A DNA stretch of 18,983 nt from Chitinophagaceae bacterium (GTDB taxonomy: Bacteria > Bacteroidota > Bacteroidia > Chitinophagales > Chitinophagaceae). This document shows positions 16,393-18,983 of the stretch, one piece after another (position 1 is the first letter of the stretch; each line of letters starts with the position of its first letter). Below the pieces are notes generated by a model. That model worked only from the letters and a program-made list of their open reading frames with translations. It was not told the DNA's origin and did no database searches. The position numbers and the translations under genes were made by a program. The stretch is taken from NCBI GenBank assembly GCA_023251335.1, contig JAHEZA010000005.1, positions 1-18,983 of the forward strand, given 5' to 3'.

Positions 16393-18249
16393 CTATTTTA
16401 AAACAGGAATTACAATTTTTGATGCATGATCTTTATCGTGATAAATATGTATTGTTGATTTTTGAAAATCGCTTTCATTAGCGTCAGGAATGCGCATAAA
16501 TTTTTGTGGATTCATATCCACCAGAGGAAACCAACTACTTTGAACCTGCACCATAATCCGGTGTCCTTTTTTAAAAGTGTGGCAAACGTCATTCAGATTT
16601 ATTTTTACATCACTTATTTGTCCCGGAACAAAAGGTTCAGGATGAACATAATCATTTCTGAATTTTCCGCGCATTACTTCTGCCCGAACAAGACGCTGAA
16701 AGTTACCACTCACGGGATCTTTTGTTGGATTGACTCCATTGATTTCGTCGGCCGGAACCACATCAATCAGCTTCACTATAAAGTCTGCATCGGTTGTGGA
16801 AATGCTTGCAAACAGATCAGCCAAAATATTCCCGGCAATCGTAACATCATCAATCAAAGCCGGCGATTCATAAACCAATACATCATTTCTTGAGGCGGCA
16901 AACCTTTGGTCTTCCACCATGTATTCATTATTTCTTCTTCCCTGAACTTTAGCAGTGTACGGAACCGGATTTGAAGGATCACTAATGTATTCATCAAAGC
17001 TGTTTTTAATGTTATTTTTTTTGGTGGATAATTTTTTATCAGCATCAAGATAGTAATTTACTTCAGAAATATTGGTTGGAGGCCACTGATTAAAATGCTT
17101 CCATTCATTGGATCCGGTTTCAAAAACAGTTGCCTCTGAAGTATTCCATTTCCCTTTGTCTTTCAGAAAATAATTGAAGAATACAGTTTGCAAACTATCC
17201 TGAAAATATTGGCTCGTATTACTTCCAAAGTCATACGTGCCAAATTTATTCCAACCGTTTCTTGCCCATGCGCCATGCGTCCATGGGCCCATTACGAGGT
17301 AATTGTTATTTACGGGACTTTGTTTTTCTATCGCTTTGTAAGTATGTAATGCGCCAAAAAGATCTTCGGCGTCAAACCAGCCACCGACAACAAGTGTAGG
17401 GATTTTTATATTTTTTAAAAATGGCCTGATGTTTCGTTTTTGCCAGTAATCGTCATAAGTGTCATGGGCGAGATATTCGTTCCAGATATAGCTGCGATTA
17501 TTAAAATATTTTTCGGATTGGGTGTTTTTTACCGGCCCAAGATTTAAAAAAAATTGATACACATCACTTGTTTTTGTATCAAACATAGAAGAACCATAAT
17601 CTTCGGTAGGGCCATTTCTTTCCTTCCCAAAATAATTCATAAACATAAAATTATCCAGCAAAAAAAATGCCCCATTATGATTGGCATCATCACCAATAAA
17701 TTCATCTGTAACCGGTGCTTGTGGACTAACAGCTTTAATTGCAGGATGTGCTGCGGGTAAACTTGCCGTTGCATAAAACCCGGGATAAGAAATTCCGTAT
17801 AAACCAACACGACCATTATTATTCCCAATGTTTTTTAAAAGCCAGTCAATTGTGTCATACGTATCGCTGCTTTCGTCAACTTGTGTTTTATCTTTTTTGT
17901 TGGCGATGTAAGGCGTTACTTCTTTATTATGCCCTTCGCTCATGTAACGGCCACGCACATCCTGGTAAGCGAAAATATATTTTTCGTTCATCAATGTTGT
18001 ATTTGGCCCCAATCTTCTTGCGTAATTATTTTCTCCATAAGGTGCCACAGAGTAAGGGGTACGTTCCATTAAAAAAGGATATTTTTCTGACCGATCTTTT
18101 GGAAGGTAAATGATGGTGTATAATTTTATGCCGTCGCGCATCGTAATGGTAGTGTCTATTTTTGTATAATTTTCTTTTACAAAATCAGCAGATTGGCCAA
18201 ACGACGGCACGTTAATTAAAAAAAATAAAAACTGAAATATTTTTTTCAT
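16393..18249 (-). CDS. Exported CocE/NonD family (S15-type) hydrolase
   Basis: A complete 618-residue protein with a signal peptide ending VPSFGQ. Residues about 30-345 form an X-Pro dipeptidyl-peptidase/CocE-type alpha/beta hydrolase: MRDGIKLYTIIYLP, YQDVRGRYMSEG, nucleophile Ser154 in GLYGISYPGF, Asp293 in VGGWFDAEDLFGA and His325 in GPWTHGAWAR. Residues about 370-618 are the beta-rich C-terminal domain of the family (SISTTDADFIVKLIDV, MRGKFRN, PEPFVPGQ, GHRIMVQVQSSWFP). Relatives include cocaine esterase, glutaryl-7-ACA acylase and alpha-amino acid ester hydrolases; the natural substrate of this one, an ester or acyl amide, is unknown. A close paralogue lies 60 bp upstream on the same strand and the two are probably cotranscribed. 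Confidence 0.9.
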   Translation of the reverse strand: MKKIFQFLFFLINVPSFGQSADFVKENYTKIDTTITMRDGIKLYTIIYLPKDRSEKYPFLMERTPYSVAPYGENNYARRLGPNTTLMNEKYIFAYQDVRGRYMSEGHNKEVTPYIANKKDKTQVDESSDTYDTIDWLLKNIGNNNGRVGLYGISYPGFYATASLPAAHPAIKAVSPQAPVTDEFIGDDANHNGAFFLLDNFMFMNYFGKERNGPTEDYGSSMFDTKTSDVYQFFLNLGPVKNTQSEKYFNNRSYIWNEYLAHDTYDDYWQKRNIRPFLKNIKIPTLVVGGWFDAEDLFGALHTYKAIEKQSPVNNNYLVMGPWTHGAWARNGWNKFGTYDFGSNTSQYFQDSLQTVFFNYFLKDKGKWNTSEATVFETGSNEWKHFNQWPPTNISEVNYYLDADKKLSTKKNNIKNSFDEYISDPSNPVPYTAKVQGRRNNEYMVEDQRFAASRNDVLVYESPALIDDVTIAGNILADLFASISTTDADFIVKLIDVVPADEINGVNPTKDPVSGNFQRLVRAEVMRGKFRNDYVHPEPFVPGQISDVKINLNDVCHTFKKGHRIMVQVQSSWFPLVDMNPQKFMRIPDANESDFQKSTIHIYHDKDHASKIVIPVLK

Positions 18250-18309
18250 TTACTTGGATTTTATCAAAATGAAACGTGTTCTGGCATTTTCTTTTAGTAA
18301 ATTACATAG

Positions 18310-18983
18310 TTACTTTAATACGGGCAGTATAATTTTAGAAGCATGTTCTTCATCATGGTAGATTCTGATATTTGCTTTCTGAAAATCGCTGTCGTCTGCT
18401 TTATAAATATCCATAAATTTTTGTGGATTGCGGTCAGCCAAAGGGAACCAGCTACTTTGAATCTGGATCATGATTCTGTGTCCCTTTAAAAAAGTATGCG
18501 CTACATCGGGCAGTTCCCACTTCACTTCAGTTATTTGTCCCGGAACAAATGGTTCGGGCTTCTCAAAACTATTTCTGAATTTCCCTCTCATAATTTCTCC
18601 ACGAACGAGCATTTGATAGCCGCCCATTGGGTAGGGTATCCTCTTAACTTCATCCATGGATGGAGGCGTAGGAGAATCATAATTAAAATCATCAGGAAAT
18701 ACGTCAATCAATTTCACAACAAAATCAGCATCAGTAGTGGAGATTGATGTCATCAGATCCGCAATTACTGGCCCGGCAAGAGTTACATTGTCATTTAATA
18801 TTTCAGTTTCATAGGTTAAGACATCAGGCCGGCGAGAAGCAAACCGCTGGTCGTCTGTCATATATTCTCTTGTTCTTTGGAAATGTACATCCTGTGTGTA
18901 AGGCACCGGATGAACCGGATCGCTTGTGTATTCGTCAAAAGCATTTGTGTTCTTTGGCTTTTTATCCAATGATAAATTTCCAT
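18310..18983 (-). CDS. Second CocE/NonD family hydrolase, C-terminal part only (cut by window edge)
   Basis: The frame runs off the right edge; codons upstream of base 18969 remain open (GNLSLDKK), so no start lies within the window. The visible 224 residues are the C-terminal beta domain and align along their whole length with the neighbouring CocE-like protein: FDEY-SDP--PVPYT, DQRFA, SISTTDADF-VKLIDV, MRGKFRN, PEPFVPGQI, KGHRIM-Q-QSSWFPL, NPQKFM, HASKI--PVLK. It differs by a longer Pro-rich insert (YDSPTPPSMDEVKRIPYPMGG) between the two beta regions. The catalytic domain is outside the window. The two genes are an in-tandem duplicate pair. Confidence 0.88.
   Translation of the reverse strand, partial: GNLSLDKKPKNTNAFDEYTSDPVHPVPYTQDVHFQRTREYMTDDQRFASRRPDVLTYETEILNDNVTLAGPVIADLMTSISTTDADFVVKLIDVFPDDFNYDSPTPPSMDEVKRIPYPMGGYQMLVRGEIMRGKFRNSFEKPEPFVPGQITEVKWELPDVAHTFLKGHRIMIQIQSSWFPLADRNPQKFMDIYKADDSDFQKANIRIYHDEEHASKIILPVLK

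Noticed and set aside
17739..18113. A 124-codon + strand open frame, and a 117-codon one at 15902-16255
   Set aside because: Both are antisense to well-supported genes (CocE-like hydrolase and GH20) and their translations show no recognisable domain.
1..18983. Mobile elements, CRISPR arrays, defence systems or a biosynthetic cluster
   Set aside because: No transposase, integrase, Cas, restriction, toxin-antitoxin or synthase-like proteins, and no spaced direct repeats were found; the genes look like ordinary chromosomal envelope and hydrolase functions.

Overview
The window looks like chromosomal DNA from a member of the Bacteroidota, most likely a Chitinophagaceae-type soil or freshwater bacterium. 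The signs are AT-rich DNA, a C-terminal type B sorting domain of the type IX secretion system, lipoproteins and signal peptides ending in the FGQ/SAQ style of this phylum, -7 promoter boxes of the form TAnnTTTG, and several protein families (DUF6786, DUF4954, DUF4105) that I know mainly from Bacteroidota. No rRNA, tRNA, IS element, integrase, phage gene or CRISPR array is visible. The family-level placement is inference.

Layout. The left edge cuts into a + strand DUF6786 lipoprotein gene (1-1214). It converges on three - strand genes: a 708-residue left-handed beta-helix DUF4954 protein (1319-3445), an MprF-like membrane aminoacyl-phospholipid synthase/flippase (3543-6062, probably starting further upstream) and a lipoprotein alpha/beta hydrolase (6325-7740). 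A 290-bp divergent intergenic region rich in short dyads separates these from a + strand block: an orphan NarL/LuxR-type response regulator (8031-8711), a class IV PLP aminotransferase (8751-9602), a DUF4105 membrane protein translationally coupled to an alpha/beta hydrolase (9835-11813), and a large PKD/Ig-like protein secreted by the type IX system (11903-14512). The right third is again - strand: a GH20 beta-N-acetylhexosaminidase (14617-16251) and two tandem CocE/NonD (S15-type) hydrolases, the second cut by the right edge (16393-18249 and 18310-18983).

How it fits together. Most products are predicted to sit in or be exported across the envelope: two lipoproteins, a polytopic lipid-modifying enzyme, a DUF4105 protein with C-terminal membrane segments, a cell-surface or secreted adhesin-like protein and three exported hydrolases acting on amino sugars, esters or amides. 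This suits a saprophytic surface-degrading lifestyle, but the genes do not form one recognisable pathway.

The most interesting signals are non-coding. (1) A perfect 11-bp hairpin followed by T7 lies directly over the start codon of the aminotransferase gene, so a terminator-like structure occupies the initiation region. (2) Four intergenic hairpin-like elements, each 45-110 nt beyond the stop of a - strand gene, carry the same loop sequence AGTAAACAAA (CAGTAAACAAA in three of them) and are followed by T-rich sequence, so they look like a family of 3'-end elements. (3) The MprF-like gene lacks a credible ATG: the reading frame continues about 31 codons upstream of its first GTG and encodes the rest of the first membrane helix. 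I did not find convincing evidence of a wholly new biological system.
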